DNA of 64,000 nt from Chitinophagales bacterium (GTDB taxonomy: Bacteria; Bacteroidota; Bacteroidia; Chitinophagales; BACL12), in contig JACJXO010000007.1 in the NCBI GenBank assembly GCA_020636645.1, positions 1 through 64,000 on the forward strand. The letters run 5' to 3'. The translations under genes and the position numbers were made by a program. Shown piece after piece: positions 24,595 through 34,019 of the stretch (positions within the stretch are counted from its first letter, which is position 1; the number at the start of each line of letters is the position of its first letter). The notes beneath the pieces are model-generated. The model saw nothing but the letters and a program-made list of their open reading frames with translations. It did no database searches and was not told the DNA's origin.

Positions 24595-25787
24595 AACCCC
24601 TGTTCCAGGTCGTAGATGATGTCTCTCACATCTTCCACGCCCACACTCATGCGCACCAGTCCGTCGGTGATGCCGCTGGCCAGTCTGCGCTCTGCCGGCA
24701 CATTCACATGCGTCATACTGGCAGGATGCTGCACCAGCGTGTCAAGTGTGCCAAGGCTGGTTACCAGTTTGCATATCTGCACGCGGTTCATGAGTCTTTT
24801 GCCGGCATTCAATCCGCCTTTCAATTCAAAACTCAGCATAGCCCCGCCATTCTTCATCTGTTTCTTAGCCAGTTTGTATTGAGGATGATTCTTTGATCCG
24901 GCATAATAGACCTGTTTCACGTTCGGATGTTGTTCCAGATAGGCTGCCACTTTGGTTGCATTCTGCACATGTCTTTCCATGCGCAGTGACAGCGTCTTCA
25001 TACCCTGCAGCAGCAGCCAGGCATCAAAGGCATTACTGTTGCCTCCCAGCAGCTTTACCTGTCGCCAGATATGTTCCTGCATGAACCTGCGGCTGCGCCC
25101 TACCACCACACCACCTAAAGCTGTTCCATGACCATTCAGGAATTTGGTGGTGCTGTGGATGGAGAAATCAGCACCCATAGCCAGCGGTTGCTGCACCAGG
25201 GGTGTACAGAAGGTATTATCTACAGCCACTTTGATATGATATTTCGCCGCAAGCTGAACGATGGCACGAATATCTACCAGCTGAATAAGCGGGTTGGAAG
25301 GTGTTTCGAGGTAGATCAGCTTGATGCGATGATCAGCATGCAGGATCTCTGCCACCTTTGAAAGATCGGTCATATCCGTACTTCGTGTTTCGATGGCATA
25401 TTCCGGCAGCAGTGACTGCATCAGTTCATCAGTAGTACCGTAGAGTTGGGTTTGGGTCAGGATCTTGTCGCCCGCCTTACACGTGGCCAGCATTACCGAG
25501 GCGATGGCTGCCATTCCGCTGGAGAACAGCTGGGCAAAGGTCAGGGTGCCTGCCTCAAAACCTTCCAGCGCTGCGATCTTTTCTGCTGCCTGGTCAACGG
25601 TAGGATTGGCCCATCTGGAATAAACATATCCAAGCCGTTTGTCAGACAACTTCCGCATGGCATCATCAGCATCTTCAAAGAGATAGGCTGAGGTGGCATA
25701 AATGGGTTCCGTATGTACATTGGGTGCCTCTGTGTGTTTGCCTGCTTCTGCACAGATGGTAGCAATATGTTTCTGTATTCTGGCCAT
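24588..25787 (-). CDS. Cys/Met-metabolism PLP enzyme (cystathionine gamma-synthase/lyase or methionine gamma-lyase type)
   Basis: A 399-residue fold-type I PLP enzyme of the trans-sulfuration family. The N-terminal PLP-phosphate-binding YSRWANPTVD segment, the SSGMAAI motif, D190 in VAVDNTFCTP and the Schiff-base Lys215 in HSTTKFLNGHG are all visible. The C-terminal SLGTLDTLVQHPASMTH and RMSVGVEDVRDIIYDLEQGL are typical. Substrate choice among gamma-synthase, gamma-lyase and methionine gamma-lyase cannot be decided here. Alone on its strand, divergent from ndh. Confidence 0.9.
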   Translation of the reverse strand: MARIQKHIATICAEAGKHTEAPNVHTEPIYATSAYLFEDADDAMRKLSDKRLGYVYSRWANPTVDQAAEKIAALEGFEAGTLTFAQLFSSGMAAIASVMLATCKAGDKILTQTQLYGTTDELMQSLLPEYAIETRSTDMTDLSKVAEILHADHRIKLIYLETPSNPLIQLVDIRAIVQLAAKYHIKVAVDNTFCTPLVQQPLAMGADFSIHSTTKFLNGHGTALGGVVVGRSRRFMQEHIWRQVKLLGGNSNAFDAWLLLQGMKTLSLRMERHVQNATKVAAYLEQHPNVKQVYYAGSKNHPQYKLAKKQMKNGGAMLSFELKGGLNAGKRLMNRVQICKLVTSLGTLDTLVQHPASMTHVNVPAERRLASGITDGLVRMSVGVEDVRDIIYDLEQGLK

Positions 25788-25858
25788 GTGAGATTATTAT
25801 TGGAATCTTTGCATCAAAGTAAACCATTCCGCTCCTTATTTCCTTTAATATGTAAGGC

Positions 25859-27148
25859 ATGGCATACCACTACAACGACGATCGTTTACCCACCATAGTG
25901 GTGATAGGCGGAGGTTTCGCAGGACTGGAACTCGTCAAGAAGCTCAACAACAAACCCTTTCGAGTCATCCTGATCGACAAGCGGAATTACCACACCTTCC
26001 AGCCATTGTTGTATCAGGTGGCCTCAGCGGGTCTTAGCGCTGACAGTATAGGATTCCCCTTCCGGAAAAAGATCGGTCCGTATCCCAACATCGCCTTCCG
26101 GATGGCAGAGGTTCAGGAGGTTGATCCGGCAGCTAAAAAGGTCATCACCAATGTTGGTACCTTTCTGTATGACCATCTTGTCATTGCCACCGGAACCACT
26201 ACCAATTACTTTGGCAACAAGAATCTCGCTTCCTGGGGTCTTCCCTTGAAGAGCATAGGCGAAGCACTCGATCTGCGCAGTGAGATCCTGCAGGAACTGG
26301 AAAAGGCCATCGTTACCGAAACGGTGGAAGAGCGGGAAAGCACCCTGCAATTTGTCATTGTGGGTGGAGGACCTACGGGTGTGGAACTGGCAGGTGCCCT
26401 GGCGGAGATACAACGCAATGTGCTGCCAACGGATTATACCGAGATAGACAGGAAACAGATGAAGGTAGTACTCATTGAAGCGGCCGACAGGTTATTGGCA
26501 ACCATGAGTGAAAAGTCATCGAAGGCAGCCAAAAATTACCTGGAAAAACTGGGTGTGGAAGTGCGCCTGGATACCCGGGTACAGGATTACGATGGGGCAT
26601 CAGGTGTGCTGCAGCTGGCCGATGGAGGTACCCTGCGCACGAGGAACATCTTCTGGACAGCCGGGGTGAAGGCCGATCCGCTACCCGGCATTCCTGCCGA
26701 AAATATCGGTCGCGGGGGGAGGTACCTCTGTGACACCATGAACAGGATCACAGGACTGGAAAACGTATATGCGCTGGGCGATACTTCTTTGATACAGGGA
26801 GATGCAGCGTATCCGAACGGTCACCCGCAGGTGGCTCAGGTGGCGATCCAGCAGGCACACCGACTGGCCTCCAATTTCCTGCGATGGGAAACAGGTAAGA
26901 AAGGAAACGCTTTCAGCTACAAAGACAAAGGAAGCATGGCTACCATCGGACGGCATAAGGCTGTGGTGGACCTGCCCGGGTTCTCTTTCTCAGGCTACTT
27001 CGCCTGGTATATCTGGATGTTCATCCACCTGATGGCACTGGTGGGCTTCCGCAACCGCTTCATGGTCTTCATGAACTGGATGTGGAACTACTTCACCTAC
27101 GACAAAGCGCTGAGGCTGATCGTTCGACCCTACAAACGACCACAGTAA
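25859..27148 (+). CDS. ndh: Type II NADH:quinone oxidoreductase
   Basis: A 429-residue single-subunit, non-proton-pumping NADH dehydrogenase passing electrons from NADH to quinone at the inner membrane face. Two Rossmann motifs are present: FAD-binding GGGFAGLE (about 17-24) and NADH-binding GGGPTGVELAG (about 165-175). Other family marks are the YQVASAGLS segment, the ALGD FAD motif, PQVAQVAIQQA near the quinone site and a C-terminal hydrophobic amphipathic membrane-binding region (FAWYIWMFIHLMALVGFRNR). ATG 25859 is the natural start, about 70 bases from the divergent PLP enzyme. Confidence 0.93.
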   Translation: MAYHYNDDRLPTIVVIGGGFAGLELVKKLNNKPFRVILIDKRNYHTFQPLLYQVASAGLSADSIGFPFRKKIGPYPNIAFRMAEVQEVDPAAKKVITNVGTFLYDHLVIATGTTTNYFGNKNLASWGLPLKSIGEALDLRSEILQELEKAIVTETVEERESTLQFVIVGGGPTGVELAGALAEIQRNVLPTDYTEIDRKQMKVVLIEAADRLLATMSEKSSKAAKNYLEKLGVEVRLDTRVQDYDGASGVLQLADGGTLRTRNIFWTAGVKADPLPGIPAENIGRGGRYLCDTMNRITGLENVYALGDTSLIQGDAAYPNGHPQVAQVAIQQAHRLASNFLRWETGKKGNAFSYKDKGSMATIGRHKAVVDLPGFSFSGYFAWYIWMFIHLMALVGFRNRFMVFMNWMWNYFTYDKALRLIVRPYKRPQ

Positions 27149-27149
27149 A

Positions 27150-27236
27150 AATTCGGAATTCGGAAGGCGGAGTGCGGAATGGGAAATGCAAAAGGTGGAG
27201 ATCAGAGGGCGGAATACGGAAGGCGGAATCCTAAAT
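27150..27236. repeat. Dispersed GGCGGAA-type repeat upstream of the four-helix-bundle gene
   Basis: Purine-rich units such as AATTCGGAAGGCGGAGTGCG and GGCGGAATACGGAAGGCGGA, the same family as 24455-24594. With the copy at 27660-27720 it brackets the small gene between them. Confidence 0.65.
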
Positions 27237-27278
27237 AAAGAATAGACGTATGTGAATATTATTATGTATGTTTACCCA

Positions 27279-27644
27279 ATGCAAGACCTGAAGCAAAGGA
27301 CCAAGAAATTTGCCATTGATTGCATTGGCTTATGCAGAAAGATACAATACTCTCCAGAGTCTAAGGTCATAACCAACCAGCTGTTACGTAGTTCAACAGC
27401 AGTAGCAGCTAACTACAGAGCGGCCTGCCGACTTAAATCCAGAGCTGATTTTATAGCCAAGATAACCACCGTGGAAGAAGAGGCAGATGAAAGCCAGTTC
27501 TGGCTGGAATTAATTCAGGATGCATCCATTTTCATCGATAAAGAGGTGGATCGACTGCAGGATGAAGCCGGACAGTTGACAGCCATTTTTGCATCTTCCG
27601 CTAAGACAGCCAAAGCAAACAATACCCTTAGAACTAAAAAATAA
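27279..27644 (+). CDS. Four-helix bundle protein (23S rRNA intervening-sequence type)
   Basis: About 121 residues from ATG 27279 (MQDLKQRTKKFA); an upstream GTG at 27252 would add 9 residues. Family marks are LxxRTKxFA, NQLLRSSTAVAANYRAACRLKSRADFIAKI and the acidic EEEADESQFWLEL helix. Members are found inside 23S rRNA intervening sequences, beside retroelements (Avd), and as free-standing genes. This one is free-standing and bracketed by dispersed repeats on both sides, which suggests a small mobile unit. Molecular role unknown. Confidence 0.85.
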   Translation: MQDLKQRTKKFAIDCIGLCRKIQYSPESKVITNQLLRSSTAVAANYRAACRLKSRADFIAKITTVEEEADESQFWLELIQDASIFIDKEVDRLQDEAGQLTAIFASSAKTAKANNTLRTKK

Positions 27645-27659
27645 AACGACTCGGTTTTG

Positions 27660-27723
27660 TCGATCTTAATTCCGAACTCCGCATTCCCTGCCTGACGGCA
27701 GGCAGGCGACCTCCGCCTTACCA
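27660..27723. repeat. Dispersed repeat with CCTGCCTG-ACGG-CAGGCAGG hairpin
   Basis: TTCCGAACTCCGCATTCC-type units, then a perfect 8-bp stem (27687-27694 with 27699-27706) around ACGG, then CGACCTCCGCC. It is the right-hand partner of the copy at 27150-27236. Confidence 0.65.
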
Positions 27724-27753
27724 TTATAAACTCATTCCTCTAACTTTAAGGCT

Positions 27754-28467
27754 ATGTTACATATCAATCCCGAACAACTATTCATTTTCGACATCGAAAC
27801 TGTGCCCGGTGTCAAGGATTTTAAAGAACTATCTCCCGAGTTGCAGGACTTGTTCGACGATAAGGTTGGACGGCACAAGGAAGAGGGAGTAAGTGCCGCC
27901 GATTATTACAATGCCAAGGCCGGCATATTTGCTGAGTTCGGCAAGGTCATCGTGATCAGCTGCGGCTACATGAAAAAGAAAGGAAATGGGTACGATCTAA
28001 AGGTGAAGACCTTTTCCAATCACAATGAGAAGCAGCTGCTCGAAGAGTTTGCCCAGACGCTGATCAATATTTCTAAAAGCAACTACTTTTTGTGCGGACA
28101 TAACATTCGTGAGTTCGATGTGCCCTGGCTTTGCCGGCGCATGCTCATCAATGGCATTCCTCTTCCGCCCTGTCTGGACCTGTATGGCAAAAAACCCTGG
28201 GAGGTAAACCATGTGGACACCCTGGATCTCTGGAAATTCGGCGACTATAAACACTATACTTCGCTGCACCTGCTGAGCACCATCCTGGGTATCCCTACGC
28301 CAAAAGATGACATTGATGGCAGTATGGTAGGTGAGGTTTACTGGAAACAGGATGACCTTCCGCGTATTGCCAAATACTGCAGCAAGGATGTGGTAGCGGT
28401 GGCCAATGTGATCCTGAAACTAAAGGGAGAAAAGATCTTAGGCGAAGAGCATATCGAACTGAGCTGA
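27754..28467 (+). CDS. Predicted 3'-5' exonuclease, PolB-like (DnaQ fold)
   Basis: A 237-residue stand-alone exonuclease-like protein of the predicted PolB 3'-5' exonuclease family. Exo I motif FDIETVPG lies at about 11-18, Exo II region CGHNIREFDVPWLCRRM at about 112-128, and Exo III-like YCSKDVVAVANVILKL near 209-224, supplying the acidic metal-binding residues. It has no polymerase domain. Probable role in nucleic-acid processing or repair, inferred from the fold. ATG 27754 is preceded by TAACTTTA, close to the -7 consensus. Confidence 0.85.
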   Translation: MLHINPEQLFIFDIETVPGVKDFKELSPELQDLFDDKVGRHKEEGVSAADYYNAKAGIFAEFGKVIVISCGYMKKKGNGYDLKVKTFSNHNEKQLLEEFAQTLINISKSNYFLCGHNIREFDVPWLCRRMLINGIPLPPCLDLYGKKPWEVNHVDTLDLWKFGDYKHYTSLHLLSTILGIPTPKDDIDGSMVGEVYWKQDDLPRIAKYCSKDVVAVANVILKLKGEKILGEEHIELS

Positions 28468-28489
28468 AAAGGATCTGAAGATTACTGTA

Positions 28490-29311
28490 CTATCGGCCGA
28501 AGGCAACTCCAAAAACCAGATTCCCCTGCAGGAAGAGAAAGTGTTGACTTGCTTTGTCCAGTACACTGGAGGTAGTGCGAATATCAGGCATGTCAATGAG
28601 TCCTGTCTTTACTTCTGATTGGATGAGAAACCTTTCAAAGAAGGTAAGCTGCAATCCTGCCATGACTTGCAGCGCCCAACCGGCCAGGTGAAACTCATCA
28701 TATCGTTCCATGCCCAACAGCGTTGTATTTGTTCTGGGAATCAGCACTCCGACGCCACCACCTTCGGTATGCCGGAGCGTCACTTGTGGCCATTCTCCCA
28801 ACACACTGCTGTATCGCAACTCCAGGTTCAGGTCATTCAGTCCGTCTGTATGTTCAAAAACCAGGAAGTCTTTGTTGAGCCGCTGAGATCGTTCGTCATA
28901 CGTTCCTGTGTAGGTATGATCACCTCCAATCCAGCCGTTCATTGTAACCACCTGTCTCTGAACCATGACATACTTCATATGATCGATACCCAGTGATACA
29001 TTCCAGTGGTCGTTCAGATAATACCCCAGTCGGAAATTATACTGTGGAATGGTCATTTTGACCGGATTCAGATAGGGATTGACAGAAAACTTTGTTTGCC
29101 TGTCTATTGCCCGCACATCCTGCAAAGTGAAATCATAATCAGCTCCCTGAAAATGAATATCGCTGCGGGTATATACCTCCCGGTTCCAGCCCCAGTAAAT
29201 GTACCAGGAGTCTGTATGTGAACCTCCCGGCACCGGTATTGCAGACTGACCGTATATACCTATTGATGACAGGCCTGAGAAAAGGAACAAAAGGGTACAC
29301 TTCCAATGCAT
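28490..29311 (-). CDS. Hypothetical exported, probably outer-membrane beta-barrel protein
   Basis: A 273-residue protein from ATG 29311 with a signal peptide (MHWKCTLLFLFSGLSSIGIYGQ). The rest is beta-strand-like with alternating aromatics (WYIYWGWNREVYTRSDIHF, YNFRLGYYLNDHWNVSLGIDHMKYV) and ends in hydrophobic LVFGVAFGR, consistent with an outer-membrane barrel. An upstream ATG at 29335 would add 8 residues. Similar proteins beginning WYIYWGWNR occur in Bacteroidetes without known function, as far as I recall. It converges with the exonuclease gene. Confidence 0.65.
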   Translation of the reverse strand: MHWKCTLLFLFSGLSSIGIYGQSAIPVPGGSHTDSWYIYWGWNREVYTRSDIHFQGADYDFTLQDVRAIDRQTKFSVNPYLNPVKMTIPQYNFRLGYYLNDHWNVSLGIDHMKYVMVQRQVVTMNGWIGGDHTYTGTYDERSQRLNKDFLVFEHTDGLNDLNLELRYSSVLGEWPQVTLRHTEGGGVGVLIPRTNTTLLGMERYDEFHLAGWALQVMAGLQLTFFERFLIQSEVKTGLIDMPDIRTTSSVLDKASQHFLFLQGNLVFGVAFGR

Positions 29312-29364
29312 ATGCAGGTCAGACAAGGAGCGCAAGATACTGCATTTGGAAGTAGCTAATTACC

Positions 29365-29754
29365 TCATTCAGAAACGATTGCCATTTTACGTGTGATCCA
29401 AACCGCCCCGAATACTTCGAACAGACTCCACGGTACCGCCACCGGCAGGATCTGAACTGGAAGCACCCCCATATTTCCGATGACCACCCACATCATTATA
29501 AACCCTGCCAGCCAGGATAGGAAAACTGTTTCCATGAATGAGAATTTCGGTGTGATGATCCGGATGAAACCGGCAAGCAGCAAAGCCCAGACACCCCAGA
29601 CGGCACCATTCACCGGATCGGCGGGAAAGACCAGACCCATAGAAGCATAATGATCGGTCCAGTGTTGTGTCAATACCACCTGATTTCGAACGAATTCATG
29701 GATGCTGATCCAGATCATAGCCAGCAACACAGGAAATATTACCTTCTTCAACAT
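29365..29754 (-). CDS. Small membrane protein with about four helices, unidentified
   Basis: 129 residues with hydrophobic segments at about 5-20, 50-65, 72-92 and 100-120. No family recognised. It lies 53 bases upstream of the barrel-like protein on the same strand, so they may be cotranscribed. About 280 bases without a gene separate it from the divergent ABC transporter; a -7-like TATCTTCG lies upstream. Confidence 0.6.
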   Translation of the reverse strand: MLKKVIFPVLLAMIWISIHEFVRNQVVLTQHWTDHYASMGLVFPADPVNGAVWGVWALLLAGFIRIITPKFSFMETVFLSWLAGFIMMWVVIGNMGVLPVQILPVAVPWSLFEVFGAVWITRKMAIVSE

Positions 29755-30035
29755 ATTTGATACGTATTACAACCCGAAGATATTTCATTGGATCCAAACC
29801 TGACCTGCTATCCGGTTTCGGGGCAAAATGCTTCCGGTTACAGAAAGTATTCGAACAAAAAGCGTTTACCGGGATTTTGTTAGCCTAGCTACACTCCAGC
29901 CATTCTTCAGCACCTGACTTGACTATGGCACCACGGGTACATACCTGTTGGTGCTCAACTCTTTTTCTCTCCCAATAGCCATCGAGACCTGTCGGGGTTC
30001 CACCCCGTTTCCACCTTTACCTCTATCTTCGTCTC

Positions 30036-31805
30036 ATGTCCATCTTGTCCATCCGTGACCTCACCGTCCGCTTTGCCGGCGAACAGGGTACATCCACAGC
30101 AGTGAATGGCATCTCGTTCGATCTGCAAAAAGGAGAAGTACTGGGCATCGTGGGTGAATCCGGTTCCGGAAAATCTGTCACCAGCCTGTCGGTCATGCGT
30201 TTGCTGAGTGAGCCGGGAAGTATTGACAAAGGCAGTGTTCATTTTGGTGAAGATGCACCGGTTGATCTGCTGTCACTGCCTGAAAAAGAGATGCGGCATT
30301 TTCGAGGCAACCGCATCAGCATGATCTTCCAGGAGCCGATGACCAGTCTCAATCCGGTTTTCACCTGTGGGTTCCAGGTAGATGAGGCTTTGATGCTGCA
30401 CAAGAAGATCAGCCGGAAACAGGCAAAAACAGAAACATTGCGATTGTTTGAACAGGTGCAATTGCCGGATCCGGAACGCATCTACAAAGCTTATCCGCAT
30501 GAACTGAGTGGCGGACAAAAACAGCGTGTCATGATCGCCATGGCCATGAGCTGCGAACCTGACATTCTCATTGCCGACGAACCCACCACCGCTCTCGATG
30601 TAACAGTACAACAGACCATCTTAAAACTGATGCTGGACCTGCAGCAACAGAATGGCATGTCGGTCATCTTCATCACACACGATCTGGGCGTCATTGCAGA
30701 GATCGCAGATCGTGTGCTGGTCATGTACAAGGGAAACATTGTGGAACAGGGCACCGTAGAGGAGTTGTTCCATAATCCGCAGCATCCTTACACCAAAGGA
30801 CTGCTCGCTTGCCGCCCGCCGTTGGATAAACACCTGAAAAGATTGCCTGTCATCGCCGACTTCATGCAGGAACAGGAAGACGGCAGCCTGCATACCACAC
30901 CCATCAGCGTACAGGATGCCATTACCCGTGAGACCATCTCTACTGCCGATCGCGAAGCAAGACTGCAGCAACTGCAAGAACAGGATCCGGTGTTGCAGGT
31001 GAAGGGGCTGAAGACCTGGTTCCCTTCCGGAGGCAACTGGCTGGGAGGCAACAAGCATTGGGTGAAAGCGGTGGATGATGTCAGCTTTGATGTGTACCCG
31101 GGTGAGACCCTCGGACTGGTAGGTGAATCCGGTTGCGGGAAGACCACACTGGGAAGAACCATCCTCCGATTACAGGAACCGACCGGCGGACAGATCATCT
31201 ACAAGGGCAGAGACCTGCTCAGTCTTTCGTCGAAAGAAATGCGTGACCTGCGGAAGGAGATGCAGATCATCTTCCAGGACCCGTATTCTTCGCTCAATCC
31301 GCGAATGACCATTGGCGCTGCGATCAGAGAGCCGATGACCGTACACGGATTGTACAGCAATGAAAGAGAACGAACCGAAAAGGTCATTGACCTGCTGGAA
31401 AAGGTCAATCTGAGTGCCGATCATTTTGGAAGATATCCGCATGAGTTCAGCGGCGGACAAAGACAGCGGGTAGTCATTGCCCGGGCATTGTCTTTGAACC
31501 CTTCTTTTCTGATCTGTGATGAATCGGTTTCAGCACTCGATGTATCCGTTCAGGCACAGGTGCTCAACCTGTTGATAGACCTGCGGGAATCTTTCGGCTT
31601 TACCTACATCTTCATCAGCCACGATCTCAGTGTGGTCAAGTTCATGAGCGACAGGATGGTGGTGATGAACAAGGGAAAGATAGAAGAAATGGGACCGGCC
31701 GATGCCATCTACCACCATCCACAGTCGGCCTACACACAGAGGCTCATTGATGCCATACCGGGAGGAGGTTCTAAGGCGGAAGTCGAAAGGCGAAAGCCGG
31801 AATGA
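30036..31805 (+). CDS. Fused DppD-DppF-type ABC transporter ATPase
   Basis: A 589-residue protein with two complete ABC ATPase domains of the dipeptide/oligopeptide (Dpp/Opp) class. Domain 1 (about 1-270) has Walker A GESGSGKS, signature LSGGQKQR, Walker B ILIADEPTTALD and the His loop. A C-terminal oligopeptide-type extension with Cys (ACRPPLDK) follows. Domain 2 (about 325-575) has GESGCGKTT, FSGGQRQR and LICDESVSALD. It drives peptide or nickel-type import with separate permeases, none of which is in this window. TATCTTCG (30024-30031) lies 4 bases before the ATG. The last codons run into a dispersed repeat. Confidence 0.9.
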   Translation: MSILSIRDLTVRFAGEQGTSTAVNGISFDLQKGEVLGIVGESGSGKSVTSLSVMRLLSEPGSIDKGSVHFGEDAPVDLLSLPEKEMRHFRGNRISMIFQEPMTSLNPVFTCGFQVDEALMLHKKISRKQAKTETLRLFEQVQLPDPERIYKAYPHELSGGQKQRVMIAMAMSCEPDILIADEPTTALDVTVQQTILKLMLDLQQQNGMSVIFITHDLGVIAEIADRVLVMYKGNIVEQGTVEELFHNPQHPYTKGLLACRPPLDKHLKRLPVIADFMQEQEDGSLHTTPISVQDAITRETISTADREARLQQLQEQDPVLQVKGLKTWFPSGGNWLGGNKHWVKAVDDVSFDVYPGETLGLVGESGCGKTTLGRTILRLQEPTGGQIIYKGRDLLSLSSKEMRDLRKEMQIIFQDPYSSLNPRMTIGAAIREPMTVHGLYSNERERTEKVIDLLEKVNLSADHFGRYPHEFSGGQRQRVVIARALSLNPSFLICDESVSALDVSVQAQVLNLLIDLRESFGFTYIFISHDLSVVKFMSDRMVVMNKGKIEEMGPADAIYHHPQSAYTQRLIDAIPGGGSKAEVERRKPE

Positions 31806-31820
31806 AAAGGTGAAAGGGTG
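31768..31820. repeat. Dispersed GGCGGAAG-type repeat overlapping the end of the ABC gene
   Basis: Units AAGGCGGAAGTCGAAAGGCG continue from the last codons of the ABC transporter gene (encoding KAEVERRKPE) into the spacer. The protein tail thus appears to be repeat-derived. Confidence 0.5.
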
Positions 31821-31828
31821 GAACCCAT

Positions 31829-31844
31829 CCCGATAGCTATCGGG
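31829..31844. repeat. Perfect palindrome CCCGATAGCTATCGGG
   Basis: A 16-bp perfect palindrome in the spacer between the ABC ATPase and the lipoprotein gene. Only one copy was noticed in the window. Confidence 0.6.
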
Positions 31845-31931
31845 ACCAACTGCTTTGTCACAAAATTTACACAATCCACCGCCTGTCTGTGCCCCCTGTA
31901 TCGCCTAACTCCCTATCTTCGTTACGGGTAT

Positions 31932-34019
31932 ATGAAAAAGAGAACCGTCTGGCTGTCAATCGGTATGATCCTGCTGGTGCTGGTTTCCTGCAAGAAAAAG
32001 GAAACATACTGGGATATCAACATGCTGACCCCTCTGGTACAGGGTGAACTGACCATACTGGATATGTTGCCAGACAGTCTTACGGAGGTCAATGCAGATG
32101 AGAGCCTCACCCTTGTATATCAGGACGAACTACTGAGCTACAATTTCGCCGACGAGAACATCTCCATCCCCGATACACTGATCACCACCTTCGTGTCACT
32201 GGACAGCCTTTCGCTGGATGACCGCACCATCGTACAAAGCATCACACTGGGAGATGTGGCCATCGCCCTCGGCTTTCCGGTAGGAACTTTCATCATCCTC
32301 AGCAACGGATCCGAAGCAGCCATCGACCCCATCGCAGATCTGTCGTCGGGAGAACAACCTATAGATGCCACTTCCTTCTTCCAGACCGCTACCATCCAGA
32401 CCGGATTTCTGGATATCAAAGTGGACAATGGCTTCCCCATCCCGCTTGAAAATATCAATCTGACCATTCGCAACAGTATGGATGGTGCTACCATCGTAGA
32501 TGAATACGTAGCCTATATAGGTCCAGGTGAAACTTTCACATCTACTACCCCGCTGGACGGCATGACCGTGGAAGGAAACCTCATCGCAGAGATCACAGAT
32601 TTCAGTTCTCCGGGAAGCGGAGGTGAACTGGTACTCATCGACACTTCCGATGCACTGGTCATCACCATGACAGCATACGATCTCGAACTACTTGCAGCAA
32701 CTGCCGTATTTCCTGCCCAGGACCTGATAGACAACCACAACAACATCGTCTATAATATGGGTGGTCCGGAATTCACACAGATGAAGATCAAATCAGGCGA
32801 AGTGACCATGTATGTCATCAACACGATACAAGACAGCATCCACATTGAATACTCCATTCCGGGTGCTACTGATCAATATGGTGTTCCGGTGTATATCAAT
32901 CCTGTAGTACCCCCGGCTCCCGAAGGTGGCAGCGTGGTGTATGATCAGGCATTCCCGCTCGATAATTTCACCATCGACCTGCGTGGTGCCAATGGTACTT
33001 CCTACAATACTTTCTATAATGAATTCAAGGCCAGTATAGACAGCACCGGAAATGTGGTGAGCATATCGCTGGAAGATTCAGTAGAAGTGCAGTACGGCCT
33101 CAGAGATATCATTCCCAGTGAACTTAAAGGTTATTTCGGCCAGACAGATTTCAGTGTCAGCGACACTGTGGGTGGCCTCTCTTTCTTTGAAAGCATCACC
33201 GGTGGAAACCTCACCCTGACAGACTGCGATGTATTGCTGCATATTGAGAACGGTGTTGGTGTGGAAGGTGATTTCACCATCAACCAGCTTACAGCAGTGA
33301 ACAGCAGGACCGGACAAACCGTCAACCTCTACGCTCCGGGTATTGTCAATGCTCCCATCCCTGTGAACCGGGCTACCAATAATCCTTTTATTCCCGGCCA
33401 GAATATCCTGGAACTGACGCCGGATAATTCCAACATCCTGGATGTGCTGGGCATCCTGCCTGACAAGCTGATCTATGACATCAACATGCAGGTAAATCCA
33501 AACGGCAACGAATTCAACTACCAGGATTTCTTTATCGAAGCGAGCCGGATCAATTTCTTCATCGACATGGAGATACCCATGGAGTTCATCGCATCTGATC
33601 TGGTACTGGAAAAACAAGTGGAAACAAAATTCAATGAACTGAGCAATCGGGAGGATATCAAAAGCGGCACCTTCACCTTGCATGTGGACAACGGCTTCCC
33701 CTTCTCTGCAGGCATCGCCATGACCTTCTACGATCGCAACCAGGAAGAGCTGACCACGGTTAACTTCAGTAATCCTATTGCTGCCGGTACACTGGATGGC
33801 GAATGTAAGGTAAGCAGCCCTACCTATTCTGAACTCAGCGCCATCATTGATGAGAACACCATGATGGACATCCTTCGTTCAGGCACCGCCCTGGTAACTG
33901 CTACCTTCAATACGGAATCGGCCGAAGGCTGCAGCGATGCTGTGAAGATCTACAGCGATTATTCCATCGACTTTCAACTGACCGCCGACTTTACCTACAC
34001 CCTAAATATTGGCAACTGA
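31932..34019 (+). CDS. Large hypothetical lipoprotein, partner of a DUF5723 protein
   Basis: A 695-residue lipoprotein from ATG 31932 with lipobox LVLVSC (Cys18) followed by KKK. The mature part is beta-rich with repeated IDNGFP motifs (KVDNGFPIPLENINLTI near 180 and HVDNGFPFSAGIAMTFYD near 580), suggesting duplicated beta-sandwich domains. No named family recognised. The stop overlaps the next ATG by one base (TGATG), so it is coupled to the DUF5723 outer-membrane protein. A -7-like TATCTTCG lies at 31914-31921. Probably surface or periplasmic. Confidence 0.75.
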   Translation: MKKRTVWLSIGMILLVLVSCKKKETYWDINMLTPLVQGELTILDMLPDSLTEVNADESLTLVYQDELLSYNFADENISIPDTLITTFVSLDSLSLDDRTIVQSITLGDVAIALGFPVGTFIILSNGSEAAIDPIADLSSGEQPIDATSFFQTATIQTGFLDIKVDNGFPIPLENINLTIRNSMDGATIVDEYVAYIGPGETFTSTTPLDGMTVEGNLIAEITDFSSPGSGGELVLIDTSDALVITMTAYDLELLAATAVFPAQDLIDNHNNIVYNMGGPEFTQMKIKSGEVTMYVINTIQDSIHIEYSIPGATDQYGVPVYINPVVPPAPEGGSVVYDQAFPLDNFTIDLRGANGTSYNTFYNEFKASIDSTGNVVSISLEDSVEVQYGLRDIIPSELKGYFGQTDFSVSDTVGGLSFFESITGGNLTLTDCDVLLHIENGVGVEGDFTINQLTAVNSRTGQTVNLYAPGIVNAPIPVNRATNNPFIPGQNILELTPDNSNILDVLGILPDKLIYDINMQVNPNGNEFNYQDFFIEASRINFFIDMEIPMEFIASDLVLEKQVETKFNELSNREDIKSGTFTLHVDNGFPFSAGIAMTFYDRNQEELTTVNFSNPIAAGTLDGECKVSSPTYSELSAIIDENTMMDILRSGTALVTATFNTESAEGCSDAVKIYSDYSIDFQLTADFTYTLNIGN

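Noticed and set aside
25788..25858. Riboswitch (SAM or cobalamin) in the short gap before the trans-sulfuration gene
   Set aside because: The 71-base divergent gap is too short and shows no riboswitch core.
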